Origin: DAOUCP01 sp034432155
GTDB taxonomy: Bacteria; Chloroflexota; Anaerolineae; Epilineales; Epilineaceae
Length of the DNA stretch: 24,418 nucleotides
Assembly: GCA_034432155.1 (NCBI GenBank)
Contig: DAOUCP010000111.1
Span: 1-24,418 of the forward strand
Direction: 5' to 3'
Shown here one piece after another: positions 16,309-24,097 of this stretch. The notes beneath the pieces were generated by a model. That model searched no databases. It was not told where the DNA came from and was given only the letters and a program-made list of their open reading frames with translations. Both the position numbers and the translations under genes were made by a program. The number at the start of each line of letters is the position of its first letter. Within the stretch, counting starts at the first letter, position 1.

Positions 16309-17559
16309 ATGAAGAGGACTGCGTCGGAGAACGCAACAGCGCCACTCGGCCAGCGTGCCTTCCGGTTCTTCGATCGGCTGGTCGTCGTCACCAGCGACAG
16401 CGCCGAGGTCCTGGAGGCCCTGGACGCAGTGTACGATCGGCAGCGGGTGCTGCTGAGCGACGCTGGCGTGGCGGACATCGCCGTGCGCGTGCTCGCGGCG
16501 GGCACTGCGCCGAGGGCGTCTCTCGAGCCGGTCCGAGCGGCCGGCGCATCGCCAGAGCTGCCAACCGATGCGGCTCCGTGCGGCCCGCGCATCGAGGTCG
16601 GCGGCCGGACGGTGCGCGTACCATCTCCCGATCAACTGGTCCACTACGCCCACCTGGTGCTCGCCAACGTCGCGGCAGCCCAGGTGCGCGACGCGGTCGT
16701 CTTGCACGCCGCCGCCGTCGCGCGCCGTGGCCGGGCGCTGCTCCTCGTCGGCCCGTCGGGCCAGGGCAAGACCACCCTGACCACCGAGCTGGTGCGGCGC
16801 GGGTGGGGCTTCATGGCCGATGACTTCGCCGCCCTTACGGCGGGCGGCATCGTCCGTCCCCTGCCTCGGCGCGTCAATCTGACCGCGGAGACGGTGCGGC
16901 TCCTGGGGCTCACCTTGCCCACTGAGACGTTGCGGCTGGCCACCTTCGCCGGGGTGCGCAAGTGGATGGTCGACATGGAGGACCTTTCCCCTGGCTGTCT
17001 CACCGGTCCGACGCCACTCGGCTGGGTGGCACTGCTGGGCACCCCGCCGACCAGCGTCGGCGAAACGCCGCCCGACCAGCCGGTGCGCTGGCGGCTTCAG
17101 CTCGACCACCTGCCGGCTGGCTTCGGCGCGGCTCTCGCCGCGTTGCCAGGCGTCACGGAAGTCGAGATGGTGACGGACGAGGAGGCGATCATCGCCGAGG
17201 TCGTGGCCCAGGCTGGCTCTCGCATCGTCAGGGCGCTTGATGACGCCTGCGCCCGCTTCGACGTGACGGTTCTGGGCGCCCACCGGTTGGCTGGCGGGAC
17301 GCGCCCCGAGCACACTGTCACTCGCTGGCGAGCAGGCGACCCTCTGCTCACGCCGCTGACAGCCGAGCAGGCTTTGCCGGAGCTGCTGGCCAACGCCCTG
17401 AGCGTCAGCGGCGCTCGTTTCCTCGGCCGCCCGGGCGAGCTCGAACTGCTGCGAGCCATCTCCCTCTTGCGACACGCCCTCTCGCCCGAGGTGCTCAACT
17501 TTCACCTCCAAGCCAGCAGCCCCGATCGTACGGCCGACGCGCTCGAGGCCTACCTGTGA
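16309..17559 (+). CDS. HprK-like P-loop kinase
   Basis: A 416-residue cytoplasmic protein resembling the C-terminal domain of HPr kinase/phosphorylase. Visible: VVLHAAAVARRGRALLLVGP (130-149), Walker A GPSGQGKTT (148-156), and FMADDFAAL (168-176) with the D171-D172 pair that follows the P-loop in HprK. The HprK capping loop and the classical HPr partner are not evident, so sugar control is unlikely. Such HprK-like proteins often sit beside PF14907 nucleotidyltransferases and PqqD in peptide-maturation clusters (recalled, not checked). ATG 16309 (MKRTASENA) is chosen over the upstream frame opening at 16258, which is not protein-like. The stop TGA overlaps the GTG of the next gene, so the two products are probably made in fixed ratio. 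Confidence 0.85.
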   Translation: MKRTASENATAPLGQRAFRFFDRLVVVTSDSAEVLEALDAVYDRQRVLLSDAGVADIAVRVLAAGTAPRASLEPVRAAGASPELPTDAAPCGPRIEVGGRTVRVPSPDQLVHYAHLVLANVAAAQVRDAVVLHAAAVARRGRALLLVGPSGQGKTTLTTELVRRGWGFMADDFAALTAGGIVRPLPRRVNLTAETVRLLGLTLPTETLRLATFAGVRKWMVDMEDLSPGCLTGPTPLGWVALLGTPPTSVGETPPDQPVRWRLQLDHLPAGFGAALAALPGVTEVEMVTDEEAIIAEVVAQAGSRIVRALDDACARFDVTVLGAHRLAGGTRPEHTVTRWRAGDPLLTPLTAEQALPELLANALSVSGARFLGRPGELELLRAISLLRHALSPEVLNFHLQASSPDRTADALEAYL

Positions 17560-19139
17560 CGCGCCGGCCACAGCATCCCGATCTCGGCGACCCCCTGCTC
17601 AGCGCCGCGGCCACACTCTGGGCCCGCAGCGAGGCGGTCGGCCGCCTGCCGGCCGTCGGCAACAGCATGGCGCCGACCATCCAGGCTGGTGACAAGATCC
17701 GGCTGCGCGCTGGCGAGCGGCCTCGGTGGGGCGATGTCGTGGTCGCCGTGACCGATCGCGGGCTCCTGGTCCATCGAGTGGTCGCCCGGCGCGGAGACGA
17801 GCTCGAGCTACGAGGCGACAATTCGCCACGGCCCGATGCGCCCATCGCCAGTTCTGCCGTTCTGGGCATCGTGAAGAGCGTCGAGCGCCACGGGGGCCGC
17901 GTCCGTCGGTTGGACGGGCCCGGCTCGCGCGCCGTGGCCATCGTGACCGCCGCCTACAGCCGCGGGCAGACCGCCTTGCGGCGCGGTCCGCGGCCCAAGC
18001 ACCTGCCGGCAGCTTTCCAGCGCCTGGCCGATCGCTGCCTGGGCGTCACCACGCCTGAGGAGGCATTCGTGCTTCGGGTGGCGCGGCGTACCGTCTCGCC
18101 GGAAGCCGCCGAGGAAGCGCGCTGGCTCGCTTCGCGCGGTCTGGACTGGGACTGCGTCCTGCAGCTGGCCGTACTCGGACAACTGGGGCCACTCCTCTAC
18201 CTCGGCAGCCGCCAACTGGCCGCCGACGACTGCCCGCCCGCCGCGGTGGCGCAACGACTGCGCACGCTGTACGCCGCCAGTTGGACGCGCGGACGGCGCC
18301 TGGAAGAGCTGCTGGTGCGCGTCCTCGAGCGGCTTGCCGCCGAGGACATCCCGGTGCTGGGACACAAGGCTGCGGCGCTCGCCGTCCTGGTCTTCGGCGA
18401 CTGGGCTTTGCACCTGAGCGGCGATCTCGACCTTTCCGTGCCGGATGCAGACCACGACCGGGCATCGCGCGCCACGCACGACATCCGCCAGCCTCTGGCG
18501 GCCGCCCATCCGGACCGACGGGACCCGGCCGGCTACCACATCGAGCTGGACCGCTCGGCGCACCACGACCTCGATCCATCGCGACACGGTGGCGGTCGTT
18601 GGCAGGCCGAGCCGCTGGACTGGCCAGCCATCTGGGCCGCCGCACGGCCGGTGACCGTCGGCGGCCAGCCCATGCTCATCCCCCAGCCGACCGATCTGGT
18701 GCTGACACTCGTCGCCAACGCCGTCCGCCGCGGCTTCACCCCGGTGCGGCTGGTTTCCGATCTCGCCGAGACGATCCGGTGCTACGGCGCCACCGACCAT
18801 TGCCCGCCGTCGCCCGTCTCGAACTCCGGGCCAACGGAACCCCTCGCAGCCATCGACTGGCTGCGCCTTGAGCAGGCCCTGCGCCGAAGCCGCCTCGATC
18901 GGCGTTCCTGGATCGCCCTGGACCTCTGCGCCGACTGGTTCGGTGCTGCGGTCCCGCCGGCTCTCCTCGAGCCGCCCGACGACCTGCGCCCAGCGGCGCA
19001 CGAGTGGTGGATCCTGGAGCACAAGCGGCGGCGCCCCTTCTGGCGGGTGCCCAGCCGCGTGCTGTGGGCCGGAAGCGCGCGCCACGCCGTCGTCACCGCT
19101 GGCCGGCTGCTCTGGAACAGCGCCAAACACCGCCGGTGA
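17556..19139 (+). CDS. SipW-type signal-peptidase-like domain fused to a nucleotidyltransferase domain
   Basis: A 527-residue fusion. Residues about 15-130 are an S24/S26 peptidase fold: VGNSMAPTIQAGDKIRL (34-50) with nucleophile S37, GDVVVAV, LVHRVVARRGDELELRGDN (71-89) with H73 and the closing GDN. A Ser/His pair in place of Ser/Lys is the SipW/ER signal-peptidase pattern. No membrane helix is visible, unlike SipW, so it may act in the cytoplasm. Residues about 150-527 resemble PF14907 nucleotidyltransferases: LGHKAAALAVLVFGDW (268-283) and LSGDLDLSVPDAD (287-299) with D290 and D292. The third acid may be E330 in YHIELDR, where relatives have DlHw, and the segment between is short, so activity is uncertain. 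GTG 17556 overlaps the kinase stop (GTGA) with GAGG upstream. Its last codons start a 35-bp array. Confidence 0.85.
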   Translation: MTRRPQHPDLGDPLLSAAATLWARSEAVGRLPAVGNSMAPTIQAGDKIRLRAGERPRWGDVVVAVTDRGLLVHRVVARRGDELELRGDNSPRPDAPIASSAVLGIVKSVERHGGRVRRLDGPGSRAVAIVTAAYSRGQTALRRGPRPKHLPAAFQRLADRCLGVTTPEEAFVLRVARRTVSPEAAEEARWLASRGLDWDCVLQLAVLGQLGPLLYLGSRQLAADDCPPAAVAQRLRTLYAASWTRGRRLEELLVRVLERLAAEDIPVLGHKAAALAVLVFGDWALHLSGDLDLSVPDADHDRASRATHDIRQPLAAAHPDRRDPAGYHIELDRSAHHDLDPSRHGGGRWQAEPLDWPAIWAAARPVTVGGQPMLIPQPTDLVLTLVANAVRRGFTPVRLVSDLAETIRCYGATDHCPPSPVSNSGPTEPLAAIDWLRLEQALRRSRLDRRSWIALDLCADWFGAAVPPALLEPPDDLRPAAHEWWILEHKRRRPFWRVPSRVLWAGSARHAVVTAGRLLWNSAKHRR

Positions 19140-19220
19140 GGCTGAACCGCAACACCGTTAAGCACCGCCCCTGAGGCTGGACCGCAACACCGCCAAACAC
19201 CGCCCCTGAGCCTGACCTCG
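19116..19220. repeat. 35-bp tandem array starting in the last codons of the fusion gene
   Basis: Three units of exactly 35 bp: 19116-19150, 19151-19185 and 19186-19220. The first covers the final codons (N-S-A-K-H-R-R) and the TGA of the peptidase/nucleotidyltransferase gene; units two and three keep CTGA at the same position. Units one and two differ at 7 of 35 positions by my count. A TACAAT box for the next gene follows 3 bp after the array. Confidence 0.88.
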
Positions 19221-19222
19221 GC

Positions 19223-19228
19223 TACAAT
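19223..19228 (+). promoter_or_regulatory. Putative -10 box of the phosphoesterase gene
   Basis: TACAAT, the same hexamer as the glycosyltransferase -10, right after the tandem array. No good -35 is found 16-18 bp upstream, where the array lies, so the call rests on the -10 alone. Transcription would start near 19235. Confidence 0.35.
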
Positions 19229-19258
19229 ACGCGGTCCGCCTGTTTGGGGAAAGCCACC

Positions 19259-20062
19259 TTGGACTTGGATACCGTCACGTTCGCCCACATTTCAGACACC
19301 CACTTCGGGCCGCAGCCCTGGCACCAGCGGTACGGCTTCGACACGCTCGCCCATGCCGAGCGGCTCGTCGACCGTCTGAACGGGCTGCCCTTCCCCTTGG
19401 ACTTCGTGATCCACACCGGCGACGTCGCCACCGACCCGGACGATCGGGCCTTCGAGTTAGCGGCCAAGACGTTCGCACGGCTGCAGGTGCCGGCCTACTA
19501 CGTCACCGGCAACCACGACACCGCCGGCCGCATTCGGCGGTTCTTGCCCATGGGCCCTCGCCAGGACCTGACGGACGATCCAGAGCTGCTCTGTTACCGC
19601 TTCGCCGTGAGGGGCCGAGCCTTCCTGGTGGTTGATGCCCGCGCGCCGGTTGAGCTCGATCCGCAAGGCCAGCTCTCGGTCGAGCAACTCGCCATTCTGG
19701 ATCGCGAGCTGACACCCGAAGGACCACCGCTCGCTGTCTTCTGCCACTTCCCGCCACTGCCCCTGGGCGTGCCATGGCTGGATCGCATGATGCTGATGGT
19801 CAACGGCCAGGAGTTGCACCGTCGGCTCGTCGCGGTCGGGCCGCGGTTGCAGGGCGTCTTCCTCGGACACATCCATCAGGCGATGAGCTGCTACCAGGAC
19901 GGTGTCCTGTACAGCGCCGCCCCCAGTGCCTTCGCCCAACTCGGTGGCAGCCCCTCGGACGCCGAGCCGGTAGTTGACACACTCTCGCCCCCCGGTTTTG
20001 CCGTCGTGCGACTGACACGCAAGCAGACAGTGATTCGATTCCACGCCTTCGAGCGACCCTGA
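19259..20062 (+). CDS. Calcineurin-like metallophosphoesterase (Icc/CpdA-like)
   Basis: A 267-residue cytoplasmic two-metal phosphoesterase. All family motifs are present in order: HISDTHFG (D13, H15), HTGDVATD (D55), GNHD (N85, H86), FCHFPP (H163) and GHIHQ (H204, H206). The pattern is that of the class III cyclic-nucleotide phosphodiesterase/Icc group, but the substrate could be another phosphodiester. There is no ATG in the N-terminal region. TTG 19259 has GGGGA about 8 bases upstream and is preferred; TTG 19244 would add five residues. The gene is followed after 27 bp by the metzincin gene, probably as one transcript. Confidence 0.92.
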   Translation: MDLDTVTFAHISDTHFGPQPWHQRYGFDTLAHAERLVDRLNGLPFPLDFVIHTGDVATDPDDRAFELAAKTFARLQVPAYYVTGNHDTAGRIRRFLPMGPRQDLTDDPELLCYRFAVRGRAFLVVDARAPVELDPQGQLSVEQLAILDRELTPEGPPLAVFCHFPPLPLGVPWLDRMMLMVNGQELHRRLVAVGPRLQGVFLGHIHQAMSCYQDGVLYSAAPSAFAQLGGSPSDAEPVVDTLSPPGFAVVRLTRKQTVIRFHAFERP

Positions 20063-20089
20063 TCGCTCTCCGTGGCATAAGGAGACCTG

Positions 20090-23000
20090 GTGACCCCGAG
20101 CGTCCTCTGCGCACGCATCCTCATCGTTCTCACCCTCACAGCGGCCTTCACGGGAGTGGCGGCTGGCGGTCCGGAGTCGGCCGCGGCCAACGGCGGCACT
20201 TTTCCCGACAGCCCGTTCAACGGCATGTCCATCGCGTACAACATCGAGGGCGCCGAGCTGTGGCGACCGGCCGACCGTCATGACTTCACAACCAGCCGCA
20301 CGTATCGCGGCCGCGTCCTCGGGCCGGTGTTGCGCGTCTCAGGCGCCGTCAGCCAGGACTGGGGCTACGGCGCCAGTGTGACGGTCGAAGTCAGCGCCGG
20401 AGGCGAGCACAAGTCTTTCACCGCCCAAGGGGAAACTCCGTGGCGCCAGAACTACGACGTGTCTGTCACGGTGCCACCCGGCACGACCACCGGGGCGGTG
20501 TCGGTCCGCATGGTTGGCTATTACAACGTGGGCACCCGCGGCCTGGTCGTCAGCGCTTACCTCGACAACCACGCGCCCACCGACACCCCTGAACCGACGT
20601 CCACACCGACGCCCACCCCGACGCCGGCGTATGACCTGCAAGTGGGCGACGTGGAAATCACACAGGTCATTCAGTGCATGCACACCGCCGCCGGCGCGGC
20701 CGACTGCCCTGACAACAGCATCTCACCGGTGCGCGGCAAGCGAACCGCGATTCGGGTCTACCCGCTCATCCAGGCACCGGACGAGCGAAACCGGCCGCGC
20801 GATGGCCAACGGGTCAGCGCCGAGGTGTCCCTCGCCGCGGGCGGAGCGAAGTACGGGCCGGTGAACGATCCGGCACTCTGGAACTGGCCGGCCGTGAGGC
20901 AGCGCCAATGGCGCGACCTGACTGCCAACTTTCACCTGCCGGGCGACTGGTCGCGGCGCGAGCAACTCGTCCTGAAGGTCACCATCAACCCCGATCATTC
21001 GCTGCCCGAGACCGACTACGAGAACAACAGCCGAGAGATCACGATCGACTTGAAACCGCCCCGCAGGCTGACGGTCCGCTACCACCCGGTGAGACTGCTC
21101 CTGCCTACCGCCCACGGCACGAAGAAACTCAGCCCCGACAAGGAAGTCTACCGCACCGGCGGGCGCATCCTACAGCAGTGGTTTCCCTTGGCCGACGGCT
21201 CCTTGGTCTATCGCCGTGGCATCGGTCTCACATACTGGGCCTCCTTCGATACCGCCGCCGCTGAGCCTCCTTACGCGCAGACCTCTGCCCTCCTCAAATG
21301 GATCGATCGTCAGTCGGCCATCCCAGCGTTGCTCGGCTCGCCAGCTGACCAGACGGTGGCCTGGATCCCCATGCCCGCGGTGGCTGGTGCGTTCTGGTAC
21401 GGCCTCTCGGATCCGCCTTGGCAGAACCCGCCGGGCGTTGGCCGGACGGTGCTGGTGCGATCTTACAGCGGCGCGGCATACGGGCTGGCTCACGAGATCG
21501 CCCACAACCTGGGTGCCCGTCATCCCAACCGCGAGCCGAGCGGCTGCGGTGCCCGCGACCCCCAGACCGACTGGCCGTACGCCGACGCCACCATTCAGGA
21601 GTTCGGCTACGACTTGTGGTCGGGCGACGCCAAGGGCACCCTGGTGCAGGCAGGCCGCAAGGACCTCATGAGCTATTGCGACGACAGCCAGAAGTGGATG
21701 TCACCGCACACCTACCGGGTGGTCACCAACGGACTGGCCCCCGCGGCCGGGCGGGTCGGCCATGCGCAGGGCGTGGACGATCAAACCCTCGCCCAGGGCA
21801 CGAGCGAGCTGGCCGTCGTCAGCGGCACCATCCACCGCGAGAGGCGCGCCGAACTGGACCCGCTCATCCGCGTCGCCGCTGCGAACGCGCCGCCTTCGCC
21901 GCCAGCCTCCGGTCCCTACTGCGTCGAGCTTGCGTCCGCCGACGGGCCTCGCGAGTCGCGTTGCTTCGATGTCGACTTCGTGGACCACGATGGGCACGCC
22001 GTCGATCGCGAGACCTTCTTGTTCGTCATGCCCATGCCCAGGGGCGCTGACCACTTGCGCGTCAGCCGGGCCGGGAGCTCGCTCACCGAGCGACGGGCAA
22101 GCGCTCATCCGCCGGTTGCGCGTGGGCTGGAGCCGGCGGCCGGCGACGTTTGGGACGGCCCCCGTACCTTGCGTTGGCAAGCCAGCGACGGCGACGGCGA
22201 CCCGCTCAGCTACACCATCGCCTACAGCCAGGACGGCAGCGACTGGCAAACGCTGACCGCCGATCTGACGACCAGCGAGCTGGCAGTGGACACGAATGAG
22301 CTACCGGGCGGCAACGAGGCCCGTTTCCGCATCTGGGCGAACGACGGCTTCCACAGCGTGGCCGCCGACGCCGGACCCTTTCGCGTGCCGCCCAAGCCGC
22401 CGCAGCCTATGATTCTGCAACCGCGCGATGCCACCGTCATCCGACCCCGCGAGCCGTTGGATTTCCTGGCCGGCGGTGACGATCCGGAGGACGGCGCGAT
22501 CGACGAGGCGACGTTCGCGTGGTCGTCCGATCGAGATGGCGAGCTGGGAGTGGGACCGGCGCTTACCGTCGCCGCCCTGTCGGAGGGCACGCATCTGGTC
22601 CGCCTGGTGGCCCGGGACCAGGACGGCAATCCGGGCAGCGACACCATTCTGGTCCACGTGCGCCGGCCGCACATCTATCTGCCGGCGGCGGTGACCGGCA
22701 TCGACCTGCGGGCGGTGCCGCGCCCAACGACGGGCGCGCCACGGCCCACCGCCACCCAACCGCCCAATGGCGAGCTGGCCGGCCAGCTGGTGGCCGAGGT
22801 CAACCGCGTTCGCGCCCGTGCCGGCCTTGCCCCCTTGGCGCTGCAACCAGCTCTCGTAGAGGCCGCGGCCTGGTACGCCCGCGACATGGCCAGCGGCAGC
22901 TACCTCGACGCCGACGGCTATGACGCCCAGAACCGGGAGCCCGCCGATCGGGTACGCGCCTTCGGCTACGAGTCGGCCGGCTACGTCACCTGGCGCCATG

Positions 23001-23929
23001 CGGAGAGCGTGGGCGCCGGGCCCAGGACAGCCCAAGCGATGGTCGCGCAGTGGCTGGCGCGTTCGAACGACCGCGCCAACGTGCTCCATCCAGCCGTGTG
23101 CCACGTCGGCGGCGGTCATGCCTTCGATCCGGCCAGCCAGCATGGCAACTACTGGGTGCTGGAGGTGGGCTGCCGTGACGTGCTCGGCCCGACGCCGGCG
23201 CTGGCCAGCCGCACGCCCGCAAGGACGGCCACGGACGTGCGACCGACGGCGAGCGCGACGCCCGCGTCGGCAACGGCCAGGCCGTCGGCCACGCTGGAAA
23301 TCGAGACGCCCGCTCCGGCCACGTCGGTCACGCCGACGGAACAGGCAACGCCCGAGCCGTCCGCGACGCCCAGCACGCCCGGTGCCCTCGTCTTCGCCGA
23401 CGACTTCTGCGACGTCCGCAGTGGCTGGCCGACCCAGTCGAGTACCGACGTCGTGTACGGCTACGTTCTCGGAATGCTCTGCCACTACCGCATTGCCATC
23501 CGGCCGGCCGATCGCTGGTTGTGGGTCAAGCCAGGCGTTTCGGCAGATGACGAATTCGACCTTGAGGTCACGGCCTCGATGAGCGGCTCCGGCGCCGCGG
23601 GGTTGATGTTCGGGCTGAGCGCCGATCGGCGAACCTTCTACGTATTCGTCATCGATACCGCCCGCCGCTTCGGACTGTACTACCGGGACCGCGATGTTTG
23701 GCAGACGGTCATCCCGCGTACCGATTCCGGCCAGATCGATCCCGACTGGGGAAGCCGGTTGCGCGTCGAGAGCCGAGGCACTGGCCTCCGGCTGCATATC
23801 GACGGCGTGCTGGTCAGCGGCATCGACGATGGGCGACGGCATGGCGGCGAAGTCGGGCTACACGCCGAGAGCGGCACCGGCAGCTTCGACGCCCGTTACA
23901 GCGAATACCGGCTCTACCGGGCGCCTTGA
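20090..23929 (+). CDS. Secreted metzincin protease with Ig-like, CAP and lectin-like domains
   Basis: A 1279-residue exoprotein. Signal peptide about 1-26; a beta-rich module (36-162); a Thr/Pro linker (163-180); a CARDB-like domain (181-322, ending in LPETDYENNSREITI). The protease domain is about 325-550, with the zinc motif HEIAHNLGARH (H468, E469, H472, H478) and a Met-turn at LMSYC (M527), both hallmarks of metzincins. Then Ig/fibronectin-like repeats (about 675-860), a YLPAAV motif after HI (861-867), and a second linker. A CAP/SCP-like domain follows (about 895-1030: LVAEVNRVRARAGLAPL, MVAQWLARSNDRANVL, GNYWVLEVGC). A long Thr/Pro linker (1032-1098) leads to a C-terminal concanavalin/LamG-like domain (1100-1277: FADDFCDVRSGW, RTFYVFVIDT). 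Start GTG 20090 has AAGGAG 5 bases upstream. Full length and intact; target unknown. Confidence 0.9.
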   Translation: MTPSVLCARILIVLTLTAAFTGVAAGGPESAAANGGTFPDSPFNGMSIAYNIEGAELWRPADRHDFTTSRTYRGRVLGPVLRVSGAVSQDWGYGASVTVEVSAGGEHKSFTAQGETPWRQNYDVSVTVPPGTTTGAVSVRMVGYYNVGTRGLVVSAYLDNHAPTDTPEPTSTPTPTPTPAYDLQVGDVEITQVIQCMHTAAGAADCPDNSISPVRGKRTAIRVYPLIQAPDERNRPRDGQRVSAEVSLAAGGAKYGPVNDPALWNWPAVRQRQWRDLTANFHLPGDWSRREQLVLKVTINPDHSLPETDYENNSREITIDLKPPRRLTVRYHPVRLLLPTAHGTKKLSPDKEVYRTGGRILQQWFPLADGSLVYRRGIGLTYWASFDTAAAEPPYAQTSALLKWIDRQSAIPALLGSPADQTVAWIPMPAVAGAFWYGLSDPPWQNPPGVGRTVLVRSYSGAAYGLAHEIAHNLGARHPNREPSGCGARDPQTDWPYADATIQEFGYDLWSGDAKGTLVQAGRKDLMSYCDDSQKWMSPHTYRVVTNGLAPAAGRVGHAQGVDDQTLAQGTSELAVVSGTIHRERRAELDPLIRVAAANAPPSPPASGPYCVELASADGPRESRCFDVDFVDHDGHAVDRETFLFVMPMPRGADHLRVSRAGSSLTERRASAHPPVARGLEPAAGDVWDGPRTLRWQASDGDGDPLSYTIAYSQDGSDWQTLTADLTTSELAVDTNELPGGNEARFRIWANDGFHSVAADAGPFRVPPKPPQPMILQPRDATVIRPREPLDFLAGGDDPEDGAIDEATFAWSSDRDGELGVGPALTVAALSEGTHLVRLVARDQDGNPGSDTILVHVRRPHIYLPAAVTGIDLRAVPRPTTGAPRPTATQPPNGELAGQLVAEVNRVRARAGLAPLALQPALVEAAAWYARDMASGSYLDADGYDAQNREPADRVRAFGYESAGYVTWRHAESVGAGPRTAQAMVAQWLARSNDRANVLHPAVCHVGGGHAFDPASQHGNYWVLEVGCRDVLGPTPALASRTPARTATDVRPTASATPASATARPSATLEIETPAPATSVTPTEQATPEPSATPSTPGALVFADDFCDVRSGWPTQSSTDVVYGYVLGMLCHYRIAIRPADRWLWVKPGVSADDEFDLEVTASMSGSGAAGLMFGLSADRRTFYVFVIDTARRFGLYYRDRDVWQTVIPRTDSGQIDPDWGSRLRVESRGTGLRLHIDGVLVSGIDDGRRHGGEVGLHAESGTGSFDARYSEYRLYRAP

Positions 23930-23993
23930 GACGGCCTCGCCGCGCTCTTCGCCGGCCATCGACCGGCTCACGCGTCGCGTCGGCGACGGCCGG

Positions 23994-24097
23994 CCACCGA
24001 CCGGTGCGGGCAGCATTGAATTGCCGAGCGTGCGCCACCGACCGGTGCGGGCAGCATTGGATTGCCGAGCGTGGGGCACCGACCGGTGCAGCCATCA
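23994..24097. repeat. 41-bp tandem array between convergent genes, reaching a stop codon
   Basis: Units begin at 23994, 24035 and 24076 (partial), spacing 41. The two full units are nearly identical (CACCGACCGGTGCGGGCAGC, then ATTGAATTGCCGAGCG or ATTGGATTGCCGAGCG). Each has CACC-GACC-GGTG, a possible hairpin with a four-base loop. Read on the minus strand, the last partial unit starts at the TGA of the gene at 24095-24418. It fills much of the space between two convergent genes and could act as a terminator. Confidence 0.85.

Noticed and set aside
22301..23842. 513-residue open frame on the minus strand inside the metzincin gene
   Set aside because: Antisense shadow of a strongly supported gene; no motif or ribosome site.
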